Shown here piece by piece: positions 31,776-42,734 of a stretch of 64,000 nt of DNA. Position 1 is the stretch's first letter. Each line of letters starts with the position of its first letter. The stretch covers positions 1-64,000 of the forward strand of contig WNNJ02002691.1 of assembly GCA_012934845.2 (NCBI GenBank). Reading direction: 5' to 3'. The translations under genes and the position numbers were made by a program. Origin of the DNA: Pomphorhynchus laevis. Lineage: Eukaryota; Acanthocephala; Palaeacanthocephala; Echinorhynchida; Pomphorhynchidae. Below the pieces are notes generated by a model. The model was not told where the DNA came from. It did no database searches and saw nothing but the letters and a program-made list of their open reading frames with translations.

Positions 31776-32640
31776 CTTTCGAATGCTGACAAAACAGTAT
31801 ATATCACGAATTCGAAATTTTTAACTATTAACATCTTAAAGTTCAAAATAATATTATATTTTTTATAAAAAGAATAATTTTAGGTTAAAAAAGATAAATA
31901 TCGATTTAAAAAATGAAATTTTAGATTTAAATTTACAAAAATTTTCAATTTGTAATATATACTGTTTTGTTGTCCAAACAGTTTTATTAATTATTAATTA
32001 ATTAATAATTTGCTCGATTATAATACTTTTTAAAAAGTGTTATTATAAAATAGTAGTAGTAAAATGTCGTATTTTTAAAAAAGTAAATTTAAATTTTAAA
32101 TTTAAATTAAAAAAAATCGAATTTAAAACTTATCACCAAATAGATAACAACGCCACATACGCTTAGAGTACTAAAAGTGCCCAATATATACCTATAAACT
32201 GTAAAAGTGGATAAACACACCTCCGTTCTGAACTTCAACGTTTTCAAATTTATGAAGATATAATTAATTAAAGTTTCTTTTAAGACTACGAGTAATTAGT
32301 TTTCTTGATCTTTAAGTCAATAAAATTCTTTATTTTATCAAAATAAAAGATAACATAAATGAAAAGATAATTAATTAAAGCCACATCGCCTCTCGGTATT
32401 ATGCAAACAGAAATATGATACCTACAAACAAATAATTATGTATAAATAGTTTAAAATGTAAATAATTCTGACACTAAAGAAACGATAAATGTAGTCAAAA
32501 GGCTTATTTATAATTGTTAATGAGTGTTTTGCATTTTATCGATTTGCTTGAAATTTTGACGAGAAAGTTGTGGACATGTTAAACTTGAGAAGATATTGAC
32601 ATTGATTGTGGCAAAATATGCAGGTACACATTGAGCCGCG
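31776..32640. other. AT-rich region, nothing recognised
   Basis: No gene. Short self-complementary words occur (TTTATTTTATCAAAATAAA near 32329). Confidence 0.6.
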
Positions 32641-33306
32641 TTTAAAAAAGAGAAATTTATTTAGGATGCAAATGCGTGTCAACGGCGAGCTTACAACCCA
32701 CTAAGAATAAAGAAAACAATCAAACTGATAAAAAATAATACCGCAAACGAATTTTGAATAGCATGAACAAGGAAGTCGAGCGGATGTAAGTAGGGATCGA
32801 ATTACAAGCAAAAGGAGAATCAACAAGAAAAGAACGGAGACGATAATTTGTTTAATAATTTGGAGTATAGAGAAGGGAATGAGATGATCTAAGGATAAAG
32901 AAGCAGGACGAGATTCACCGATATATGGAAGATGTAAGTATAAAGGGAATTGCAATTCAGTACACTGTGGATCAGGATAATCAAACGAAACTGGACACGA
33001 TGGCTAATTGTGGGAAGCCAGGAAAGATAGAGAACATGTTGAGATATGTGATCAAAACGGCGGACACGTAAAAGAAGTCGAACTGCTGAGTGTACAATAC
33101 GTTGGAGAGTAGCTTTGGGAGAGTTGAAGATGAGGATAATGTAATAATCGATTCGGAAAAATAAAAGCGCGAATAAAAAGAAAAGAAGGAGCGAAAATCA
33201 ATCAACTTACGATACGGCGAATATTACGGAGAATTATTAACGAGAAGCAGACTTTATCGAAAAAATGGCTTGAGAGACATATGGTTGTCAAAGTGCAATC
33301 CGAGGA

Positions 33307-33331
33307 ATACGATCTTAAATTAAGATCGTAT
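33307..33331. repeat. 12-bp perfect palindromic hairpin
   Basis: ATACGATCTTAA, one base, TTAAGATCGTAT. Lies just left of the MITE-like element and may belong to it. Confidence 0.8.
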
Positions 33332-33356
33332 TGCCTGTTCTTAAATTATACATATG

Positions 33357-33515
33357 GTAGATATTAGTAAGATACGCTCGTGCCTATACGTTTCAGGTCG
33401 TAATATGCACTACACATTTTTATTTTTTAAGTTAAAAATTAAATATCTCGTAATATGATTATCCGCAGGTTAAAAAAGCCGAATAAGCACGTACGTATCT
33501 TACTAATACCTTAAG
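33357..33515. mobile_element. Small inverted-repeat element (MITE-like)
   Basis: ATTAGTAAGATACGCTCGTG (from about 33363) is matched in reverse complement by CACGTACGTATCTTACTAAT near 33488-33507, with one short run of differences. About 155 bp, no coding. It sits in LINE A3 sequence. No clear target duplication. Confidence 0.6.
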
Positions 33516-34016
33516 TTATGCAAAATATGAGAATCGGACTAAGGCGGTATTTTACTAAATATATTCCTATATATGTAAGGTAGATGGATTAATGTTGAAT
33601 TGAAAGAGAATTATCCACATGATTTTGTACTTTGCAGGATTGAGTGATATGCGACGCGAATAGATGTGCGTATGTGTATGGTGATTGTGATTCTGCAGTG
33701 TTTCTTATGATATCCATTAAGTGATGCTCGTCATATAAGTGTGAGTTTGATTGCTTTCGGATCTCTCAAATTATATTAGAGAAATGCTGGTGTTGAATAA
33801 AATTCCGGGTTAAAATTGAATTTTTTGGCATTAAAGTTATTTAGGTGGTTTAACAAATTGTTAGTGAGTGGTAAATGTAAAGGTTTTCGGGATATAGAGA
33901 ACAAGGAGGAACCTTGTAAGAAATATTATGGTAATATGTAATGTTTCTTTTATATTTATATAAAAGAAATATTATTTCTTAAAAAATATTTCATATTATA
34001 AAAGAAATTTTCTTTT

Positions 34017-34075
34017 ATATTCTTGCTACATTTTATATTATTTGGTATGCATGAATGTTCATTCAAAAATGTTTA
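34017..34075 (-). mobile_element. Short Penelope-like RT fragment
   Basis: TTTTATATTAT.TGGTATGCATGAATG.TCAT closely follows 7928-7980, the middle of the Penelope-like RT piece. About 55 bp only. Confidence 0.6.
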
Positions 34076-34084
34076 TTAAAAAAG

Positions 34085-34232
34085 ATTTATTTAAACGTGG
34101 CAAATGCGTGCCAGCGCACGCTTACATGACTACAACAAAACAAAAATGTAAATCATATGTAGAGGAGGTGTGAACGGAGGAGGTGTTTGAATGTGATAAA
34201 AGAGGAAGCGCGTCTGACGTCGAGAGGAAGCT
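34085..34232 (-). mobile_element. LINE A2 3' tail, extra copy
   Basis: Hairpin GCGTGCCAGCGCACGC, then 3' UTR up to the GACGTCGAGAGG region, where a complete second tail starts. A head-to-tail repeat of the A2 3' terminus. Confidence 0.9.
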
Positions 34233-35745
34233 TTTTAAGATTTATTTTAATGTGGCAAATGCGTGCCAGCGCACGCTTACATGACCACAACAAAAATGTA
34301 AATATTGTGTCGAGAAGGTGTTTGAATGTGACAAAGAAAGAAGCGCGGAGGACGTCGAGAGGGAGTTGATTCCAGGCGAGTGAGGCGGCGACGAGGAAGG
34401 ATCGGATACCATAGTTGTTGGAGTAATTGGGAACGTGGAGTAAGAGGGTATGACGGAAACGCAGCGATAGCAAGGTGGGGCGAATGTCGTCTAAGAAAGG
34501 AAGGTCGATGAACGATGGGTAACCGACAGCGATGAGACGAAAAGTTACGAGAAGAATGCGGAGTTTGATGCGGATGTGGATGGTGGGCCAGGAGAGTTGG
34601 GCAAGATATGTGGATATGTGGTCGAAGCGACGGAGACGAAAGAGCACTCGAGCGGCGGAGTTGATTATGCGTTGGAGGGGTAGATGATGAATTTTGAAGA
34701 ATAGGTGAAAAGGCTAAGATAGTAATCGATTTTAGGGAAAATAAGCTATGGAAGAAGTAACATACAACAACGGAAGTCGGTAAGAGGGCGGATACGGCGG
34801 ATGTCACGGAGAATAAAGTTAGACGAATGGATATTCTCAGGACGAAGGATTTAAGGGATAGGTGATCGTCGAAATGAAAGCTTAAGAAAGTGAGATTGTG
34901 TACTATGGGGATGATCGATGAGGCAAAAGATTCAGTGGGAAAAGATATGTTTGGTTTATGGAGGAGGATCCACATTATTTTAGACTTGTCGGGGTTAAGA
35001 ACAAGATAGAGATTGGAGAGACGTTCCTAGATAGAAGAAAGACAGTTGGAGGCAGAAATGCCGATATCGTGTATGCGATGTGCGGGAGGATGATCATAGA
35101 TGAGGATGTCATTGGCGTATTGCATGACGTTAAAGGAGTAAGGTTTGATAAATGGAGGAAGATCGCCAAGCAGAAGAGAGAAAAGCAGGGGACCTAAGAC
35201 TGAACCTTGTGGGACCCCGCAAAAGATAGGTATGGGAGGGGAGGATGATGAATTAGAACAGACGCGAAAGGAACGGTCGGATAGATATGAGGCAAACCAT
35301 GCTACGGAGGAATAAGAAAAGCCGTAATCATAACGAAGGCAAGAAAGTAGGATGGAGTGGTCGACGATGTCGAAGGCGGATGAGAGGTCGAGGGAGATGA
35401 GAACACTAAATATCGAGAAATGAGTAAGTCGTTGTAAACTTTCATGCAGGCGATTTCTGTGGAGTGATTAGAGCGGAAAGCGGATTGGAAAGGAGGGTAC
35501 AGATTGGATTAGGAGAGATAAGCGTTGATCTGTATTAATATGATGCGTTCTAATAGCTTAGAAAGAGTGGAGAGTAGTGAAATGGGGCGTTAGCTAGATG
35601 GAAGAGCGGGGTTGAGCGATTGTTTTGTTAGGAAGGGACGAACTATTGCGGATTTCCAGTGTGAAAGGAAGATACGGCTTCGTATGGACAAGTTAAACAA
35701 GGTTGTGAGAAAAGGGCATATTGATGATCATATGGGGTTGATTTC
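34233..35745 (-). mobile_element. LINE A2 copy
   Basis: Tail and hairpin at the left, the RT reading leftward, up to the RT fingers region near 35740. Frames 34975-34277 and 34647-34153 overlap in different phases. RT motifs at 35040-35430 (QYANDILI-like, GVPQGSVLGPLLF, DLSSAFDIVDHS) are recognisable. Several frame breaks. Confidence 0.92.
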
Positions 35746-36795
35746 CAGGCGAGTGGGGCGGCGACGAGGAAGGATCGGATACCGTAGTTGTTGGAGTAAT
35801 TGAGAACGTGGAGTAAGAGGGTATGACGGAAACGCAGCAAATGCGAGTTATGGCAAGTGTTATTTAAGAAAGGGAGGTTTATGAACGATAAAAAGCCGAC
35901 AGCGATGAGACGAAAAGTCACGAGAAGAAGGCGGAGTTGTATGCGGATGTGGATGGTAGGCCAGAAGAGTTGACCAAAATATGTTGATGTGTGGTCAAAG
36001 CAACGGATACGTAGGAGAACTCGAACGGCGGAGCTGATGATGCGTTGTCGGGGTAGGATGATGAATTTTGGAGATTTGGCAAAAATGCTTACACAGTAAT
36101 CGATTTTAAAGAAAAGAAGCAATGAAAGAAGAGACATAGGGAGTCGATATGGGTGTGGATACGGCGGATGTCACGGAGAATTAAGTTTGACAAGCAGACC
36201 TTGTCAAGGACGAAAGGTTTAAGATAAAGGTGATCATCGAAATGAAAGCCTAAGAAAGTGAGATGTGTACTATGGGGATGATCGATGAGGCAAAAGATAC
36301 AGTGGGAGGATATATGTTTTGTTTATGGGGGATGATCCACATTATTTTGGACTTTTTGAGGTTTAGAACAAAATGAAGATTGGAGAGACGTTTGTAGATA
36401 GAAAAATGCAGTTGGTGGCAGAAATGCCGATATCATGTATGCGATGTGCCGGTGCATGAGCGTAGATGAGGATGTCATCGGCGTATTGTATGACGTTAAA
36501 AAAGTAAGGTTTGATAAACGGAGAAAGATCGCCAAGCAGAAGAAAGAAAAGCAGGGGACCTAGGACTGAATTTTTTGGGACCCCTCAAAATATAGGTATG
36601 GGAGTAGAGGATTATGAATTAGATCAGACGCGAAAGGAACGGTAGAATAGATATGAGGCAAGCCATGCTACGGATGAGGAAGAAAAGCCGTAATCATAAC
36701 GAAGGCGAGAAAGGAGGACGGAGTGGTCAACAATGTCGAAGGCGGAAAAGAGGTCGAGGGAGATGAGAACACTGTATAGATCCTTGTCTCCAGTT
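35746..36795 (-). mobile_element. LINE A2 copy lacking its 3' tail
   Basis: Begins abruptly at GATTTCCAGGCGAGTGGGGC (C-terminal RT) directly against the previous copy and extends to 36795. RT pieces such as KIDYCVSIFAKSP (36137-35643 frame) and the palm region at 36440-36770 are present with breaks. Missing tail and abutting junction suggest recombination between A2 copies rather than two insertions. Confidence 0.88.
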
Positions 36796-37660
36796 TAGTC
36801 AAATAAAGATGCTCAGTTACTCCATGCTTATATTGATACTGTATATTCATGGTCGGTTTCGAATGGTCTCCTGATCAATAATAAAAAATGTGCTACCATG
36901 TGTATATCCCTATCGAAACATTATCAACATAGAGTTTACCACCTTGATGTTGTAGCCATATTGATAACTGACTCTTATAAGGATATTGTTGTTTGGTACG
37001 ACGAGATTAAAGCACTCGCATGCATACCGACTTCGTGTGCTCACATGTCAGACTAGTCATTTGTCTTATCCGCCGGTCGCTTTTGAACGTAGTTATTTCT
37101 TGTTTTAAGACAATTTCTAACGCATCGATTCTAAGTAAACTTTTATATGCTTCATTATGCTGTTACCCTATTACTAAGGAAGAATGTAATCACCTAGAAA
37201 ATGTTTATCGCTCCGCCACGAGATTAGTCCGTATGTCAGACATTTGGAATATAGGGATAGACTTAGGTATCTAAAAATACATAATCTTAGTTTCATGCGA
37301 ATTCGTGCTGACATGTGCGTCGTATGGCATATTTTACATACGAAGGAATATCCATTGCGTCACTTGTTGAAATTGCGAGATCAGCCCTCACTACACGGAC
37401 ATTCCTTGATGCTTTGACCACTACGCCTATGCCACATTCATATCTCTCTTTTTGCACAGAGAGTTGTATCGGTATGGAATCAACTTTCCGATACGACTAT
37501 TTACTTTCGTAATATTCATGCGCTCAAGCTGGAGTTGGATAAGGATTTAGCCAAGATAATCGATTGCGATCTATTAAGTTTTACTTTGATTTCCTGTAAT
37601 GCAACTTGTAAAGAGTCTTTGACTCACCGTGTTGTCTATAATATAAAAGGCAATAGTTAA
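36796..37660 (+). mobile_element. LINE D-like 3' part
   Basis: From the RT thumb onward: LLINNKKCATMCISLS, LLYASLCCYPITKEE, LENVYRSATRLVRM and a 3' UTR with CAACTTGTAAAGAGTCTTTG, parallel to the LINE D tail but divergent. Many frame breaks. Confidence 0.8.
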
Positions 37661-37679
37661 TTTAGCAATATCAACAGGA

Positions 37680-39225
37680 GTTTGAAATGTCTTGACGAAT
37701 ATCTAGTAAAGCTTGATAAAGTTTTGGAGGAGTCACTAGCCCTACACAACTATGGAGCCACTCAATCATCTCAACCAATCCCACCTTGGTGTAACTTCAG
37801 GAGTAGGGATCTATCTGTTACGGATATATTTAACTCTTGGGGTGCACTCTCGAGCACCTCCAAATCCATCGCTCCACTTTCTTCTAGGGTCTGTCAGCTT
37901 TAGACAGCTGATCAGAGAAGAGAGTTGGCTGTCACAATGCTTTTAGCCTCCCCATCCGATGTAGCATGCATCAATATTAGTAAGCGTGTTTTTATTCCTA
38001 AGAAAAAATCCTGCTTATGCCCTAAATATCTGCGACCAATTTTGATTCAAAATGCTCTCGTGTCGATTTACGAAAAAGCGCTTGCGCGTAAAATCTGCGA
38101 CCATTTAAGTAGGCGTAATTTGATCCCCCAGGTTTTCATGGGTTCGTCAAAGGTCGCTCAGTCCATTCAGCAGTAGGTGAAGTGGAACAGTTTTGTCGGG
38201 AGAATAGCTATCGTTTAGTTGTGGCTGTTTTCTTTGACTTTTCTGCTGCATTTGACCGCATCTCCATTTCCTTTGTGATCTCTTCTCTCAGGTCCCTCGG
38301 GTTGCCTGCGAGAAATGTGAACAGGGTGGAGATTCTGATGTACGCAAGCGATTTTACTATGAAGACGACCCTGATACGCGTCAGTTCTACCCTATTACGG
38401 GTGTGCCTCAAGGTTCCCCACTTTCTCCTATCTTGTATCTTGCTGCCTCCATTAACCTATTCAAAATATTTAAACGTGAACAACGTCTAGTGGTGTACGC
38501 TGATGACACCACAGCCCTGTTCTCTGGACACAGATGCAAAGACGTAGTTTCTGACATCAGCCGTTTCTTTTTAGGATTAAAATACCAGCTCCCCAAATCC
38601 AATCTTATTTTAAACTCAGCTAAATCGCAGGTGGTCGTCTTTAATGGCACCCCTTCTACAAAGCGAAAACTTAAGAGATTAGCACTCTCTGCGCTCTCCT
38701 CCATATTTGCCTATGAACCACTCCCCACCTTCACAAGTCGAGTAAAATACCTGGGGTTCAGTGTAACGGTGAACTGGTCGGCGAAAGCTGACCTGGATAG
38801 ACTTAAACGTATCCTGAAGAAAGCTAGGTGGATCTGAAACGGGCTCAGCATCTGTAATTGAATGGGAAAACCCAGGTGCGCCTTTGTGGCACTTGGGCTA
38901 TCGCGGGATTAGTCTTCTTTTCGAGAGGACGTCTCCCAGAGCAAAGGCTAAGGTTTCTTAAATTCCTTGTCTCTCGTTTACCCAGCATAGTCCGCGCCTA
39001 TTCGATTCTTCGGGGGGGTGAAAGACCCCGGGTGGTTCAGTCGGAAGGCGGCGTGTTGGATCGGTTGGGGGCTCAGATCCCCCTGGATTAAGGCCGTGAA
39101 GAAGGCGAAGACTGCAAGAAAGAATTTAATGTAGTTGTTGTCCTGTCTTAACTGACACTCTTATCTGACTGTTATGACTATTTCATTTATTTTTGGGATT
39201 TAATAAAATCTTTATTATTAAATGC
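37680..39225 (+). mobile_element. LINE F copy 1
   Basis: Partner of 52160-53640. It contains an N-terminal stretch (ATQSSQPIPPWCNFRSRDLS), the RT and a basic C-terminal region (GKTQVRLCGTWAIAGLVFFS, RLPEQRLRFLKFLVSRLPS). The lineage is not resolved: the RT has VPQGSPLSPILYLAAS and VYADDTTALFSG, unlike the CR1/L2 families here. No endonuclease seen. Confidence 0.85.
38182..38837 (+). pseudogene. LINE F copy 1 reverse transcriptase
   Basis: Frame 38182-38490 has VVAVFFDFSAAFDRISISFV (motif A) and LRSLGLPARNVNRVEIL; frame 38403-38837 has MPQGSPLSPILYLAASINLF, LVVYADDTTALFSGHR (catalytic YADD), NSAKSQVVVFNG and VKYLGFSVTVNWSAKADL. Earlier pieces at 37925-38176 hold LRPILIQNALVSIYEKALAR. One frameshift near 38400 and an early stop near 38176. 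Confidence 0.88.
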
Positions 39226-39654
39226 AAAACATTAACGAATTTTGAAGTTATTATGTAAAAGACAAAATAACTACACACCCAGTGTGTAGTTATTGCTACA
39301 CACGAAGGTTAGATAAATTTCTAACCTGTTTGGCTATATTTTTGGAACTTTTCATCATTGTAAGTGTTTTTTGACTGATAAATTGGTTTTTGCTGGGATG
39401 GTCTGTACCTTTCCACGACGATCTGCCTTCACCGTTTACTCAGATAATGAAATAAAAATTGGGCTAATGTTGAAATTAAGCAACTTCAAATTGCATTTAC
39501 TGCCGAAATCAACACGTATAACTCTTCTGTTGCACAAAGTTATGGACACTTGTCGGCCCGCTTATTGCGAACGTATATTGTTTTCGCTTCATTGCAGCGA
39601 TCTAAATAGGGTATATCGCGCCCTCCTTCGTTCGACTATTAGGCCCTGTTAGCC
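39226..39654. other. No supported gene
   Basis: A short hairpin (CACACCCAGTGTGTAG and nearby TACACAC) lies near 39271-39305. An open 93-codon stretch at 39371-39652 has no family I recognise. Confidence 0.5.
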
Positions 39655-40900
39655 CTGAAAGTTCGAAACAGATTATGACGTAGGTCGAGAACAGATCCGT
39701 CTTTTTGTATCGAGGACACTGTTTCTCGAAAACTTTGTAACATGCTAAAATTTAAAAAAGACAACTATTCTAGAACAACATCGCAATGTTTATTTCTCAT
39801 AATTCGAAGAGATTATAGTCCTACGTTCGTAGTTCCCGAAACATTTCAGATGGGAATTAACTCCATTCATTCGTTAGATCTAGTTTTGACAAGGGTACTC
39901 CAAGATGGCTGATCATCTAGCGATGATCTTATATTGCTGATCATCTAGCAAATACCTTCACAGTTCCATGTAACTCTACGGTAGATTTTAATCAGTTCGT
40001 CTGGCAGGAGGTTATTGCTCCTATCCGAGACTGCGCGATAGATATTGAAGTAGATGATATTTACAGTGAATTGGCGTTGAGGCAATTTGACTCTCTGGGC
40101 TTTGATGACATTTCGCCTTTCCTGGTTCGTGCTTTAGCTTGTTCTCTCTGTCAGCATCTACTTATGTTTTTCAACACATCCTCAAACATTCATAGATTCC
40201 TGACATTTGAAAGCGTGCAATTTTAGTCCCGATACCCAAGAAACCTCCACTTGTTAGTTTGTCAGACTTTCGCCCTATCAGTCTTACTTGCGTGTTTTCC
40301 AAAGTTCTCGAAAAACTAGTCTCGAAGCAGATACGACTTCATCTCAAGAAAAACAGTATTCTCTCAGACTCACAACACGGATTTATGCCTGGCTGTTATT
40401 GTTTAACCAATTTAATGATAGCTCGTTGAACATGGACGGACATGTTATCAACGCTGTCATTTTGGACTTTTCTATGGCCTTTGACCGTGTCACTGACGAC
40501 GGTATCGTCTCATTGCTTGCTCGTTATGGTTTCCAATTCGAGAACATTCAGTGAATTAAGAATATATTATCTTTGTGGGCATTCCAAGTAAGAGTTGGTT
40601 GTGTTATATCTAAGAGCTCTATATTAATTTCCAGTGTACCTCATGAATCTGTTATTGACCCACTTCTTTTTGTCGCATTTCTTAATGACCTGCTTCTGCA
40701 TTTAAAGAACCCTGTTTTAGCATATGCTGATGATTTAAAAATTTGGACTGTTGCTCATACTCCTACCGTTTGTCAGTCACTACTGGACGACCTGGATTAT
40801 TTAACTGAATAATGTAAATCCACTGAACTCCTGTTAACCGCTGATAAATGTGTTTTGATGAGAATGAGGAATACTACCTCTTGGGTTTAAAATTATCTTG
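39655..40900 (+). mobile_element. LINE B-like fragment, rearranged
   Basis: Linker similarity (SRKLCNMLKFKK near 39730), an endonuclease-like SIHSLDLVLTRVLQD near 39855, then RT stretches FDSLGFDDISPFLVRALA (40090), HVINAVILDFSMAFDRV (40440) and LAYADDLKIWTV (40718-40750). The endonuclease piece after the linker piece suggests a rearrangement. Many breaks. Confidence 0.8.
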
Positions 40901-40914
40901 ATTATAACTACATT

Positions 40915-42104
40915 TTAGATTTTTCCTGTCAGTTTTAGATTTTTCTTGTCAGTTCGCTCCCTACACTCGCGAATTGAGGTTAATCTCTCGATAAAATATC
41001 ATGTCTAGAAAAGCTCGATATCAAATACCCGTTACTGATCACGCATCTTCTACATCGGAATGCAATGATCGTTATTCAAGTTTGGATGTTAAATGCAATT
41101 GTAAAGATATGACGTATGAACCTTGTTCGAATTTTAATATATGACCGTTCTGTGTATCAAAGTAAACCGTTTACATGTCGTTTTTGTCCATGAGTAAAAC
41201 TTTTACAGCTATCCTGCTCCTCCACTTCTGTCTCACATACTACTACTCAGATCGATACTATTTTTGGCGTTTCCCTCTCATCAACATCTGACTTCGTTTC
41301 GTATAATCCCGTCCATGAACCTTCTCTCTCACACACTCATCGTTCAACTTACGATAAAACTTAAATTCATCTTCATCATCCTAGCAATGTAAACGGTAAA
41401 GCTTTTCATCTCGTACCTACTCTTTAATATTCCTCCTCTATTTAAATACTTCTCATACTTCTTTCTTTGCTTCACGTACCCTTTACTCTACTCCCCGTAT
41501 CACTTCTCAATAATTTACATCCTTCCGTCAAAATCATCTTAAGTAACATCTTCGATCAACCGATTCAACACTCCACTTATGTCACACATGCTCCAACCTA
41601 TCTTTATTATCCATCAAGCACCCTGTCATTACCACTTATACTTCCTCTTCTGTATCTACTCCTTCCAGCTTTGTCTGTCCACCACTTCCACGTAATCGTT
41701 TTCCTTCGTACGATCGATGTATTATCATATCTAAAGCTTTCCGAATCTGCTTAAAGCTTTCCGAATCAGCATTTCCATAATCTCGCCTCGATGATGTATC
41801 TGCTTTCAGGTATATCCTAGCAACCATTCTTCCTGGAGATAATCCATCCTTTTCAATAATATCGCTCCTGTATATTTTATCCGTTTAAACAAATCTACTA
41901 AATCAAATCATCTATCACCCACTCCTAAAAATCCGTTTCCGGCATAATTCAATGCTTCCTTGGTACTCTCCCAACGTTTTAAATTTCTTACCAAATCCGA
42001 TCCTATTTAAACAATTTATCTGCTTGATTTTTCATTTTTTTGTTAGTGGACTTATAAGCGTGCAGCTGGTACGCATTTGCCACGTTAAATAAATTATTGT
42101 TATT
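40915..42104 (+). mobile_element. ORF2-less 'half-LINE' of family A
   Basis: Two degenerate 5' monomers (ATTTTTCCTGTCAG type), the leader, ORF1 (MSRKARYQIPVTDHASS-like start at 41001), then near 41988 a jump from the end of ORF1 (TTTCTTACCA) straight to the 3' UTR (AATCCGATC), ending in the hairpin GCGTGCAGCTGGTACGC and a TTATTATTA tail. About 1.2 kb with both LINE A ends but no endonuclease or RT. Confidence 0.85.
41001..41990 (+). pseudogene. LINE A ORF1 of the half-LINE
   Basis: Starts with a SRKARYQ sequence like MPKKARSQ of copy 2, followed by a Cys-containing region and a Ser/Thr/Pro-rich stretch (41467-41754 open: LLPVSLLNNLHPSVKIILSN). Several frame changes and stops. Confidence 0.7.
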
Positions 42105-42655
42105 ATTACCACTTCATTGGCACTGACCCTGACGATCTTGTTATTCGTCGTTTATGTCGCTCTGGTTGTTCTCTAATTAAATCAGCCCTTCAAATTGTCT
42201 CTCCCACATATACTGCTTCTAACCATGGTGGTATTGTTGCCATTGCTCATTAAAGTCTCCGCGTAAAATAAACGTTAACACTTGTTTCACTTCGTTCGAA
42301 TTACCCATATGCAGATTATCAACTCGTTTCCATATGAAACTAGTGATTATATACCGTCCAGGCCTATCTCCCCTCACTTGTATGTTCTTTAACGACCTTG
42401 CAGATCTTTCTCACTGTTTATTGTCGTCTACTCTTTTTGTTCTCGGTAATTTTAACATTTGTCTTAATCGCCTAGCTGACTCTGACTTTATCACTCTAAG
42501 TAGTCTTTTTTCTGATTTTAACTATAAATTACTTTCAACAAGCCCCACTCATATTCTTGGCGGTGCTTTCGACATCATTGCTGTTCCCAACTGCTTCAAT
42601 GATTAAACTTCCTTGACAATTACTAATCCTGGTTTGTCCAATTATTTATTTGTCA
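42105..42655 (+). mobile_element. LINE A fragment (left part), interrupted by LINE A1 copy 2
   Basis: Endonuclease region: LVIIYRPG, FVLGNFNICLNRLADSDF (42334-42606 frame), TSLTITNPGLS-like end. It stops within TTATTTGTC, where LINE A1 copy 2 starts, and resumes at about 46436. Confidence 0.88.
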
Positions 42656-42734
42656 AATACAAATACAAATTTATTTAATGTGGCAAATGCGTACAAGCTG
42701 TACGCTTACAAGTCCACAAACAAAAATGAAAAAG

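Larger units (their letters stand above)
32641..33930 (-). mobile_element. Diverged LINE A (A3) fragment containing a MITE
   Basis: 3' end at the left (CAAATGCGTGTCAACGGCGAGC, hairpin decayed). Decayed RT stretches follow, such as the match to the region coding KIMWIL at about 33605-33650. More divergent than the other A copies, so older. Between about 33340 and 33530 the homology is interrupted by a short inverted-repeat element. Confidence 0.65.

Noticed and set aside
39005-39095. tRNA-like A and B boxes (TGGTTCAGTCGG, GGGCTCAGATCCCC) at the LINE F 3' end
   Set aside because: The stretch continues the open frame of the LINE F C-terminus and the B-box match is poor; copy 2 keeps neither box well.
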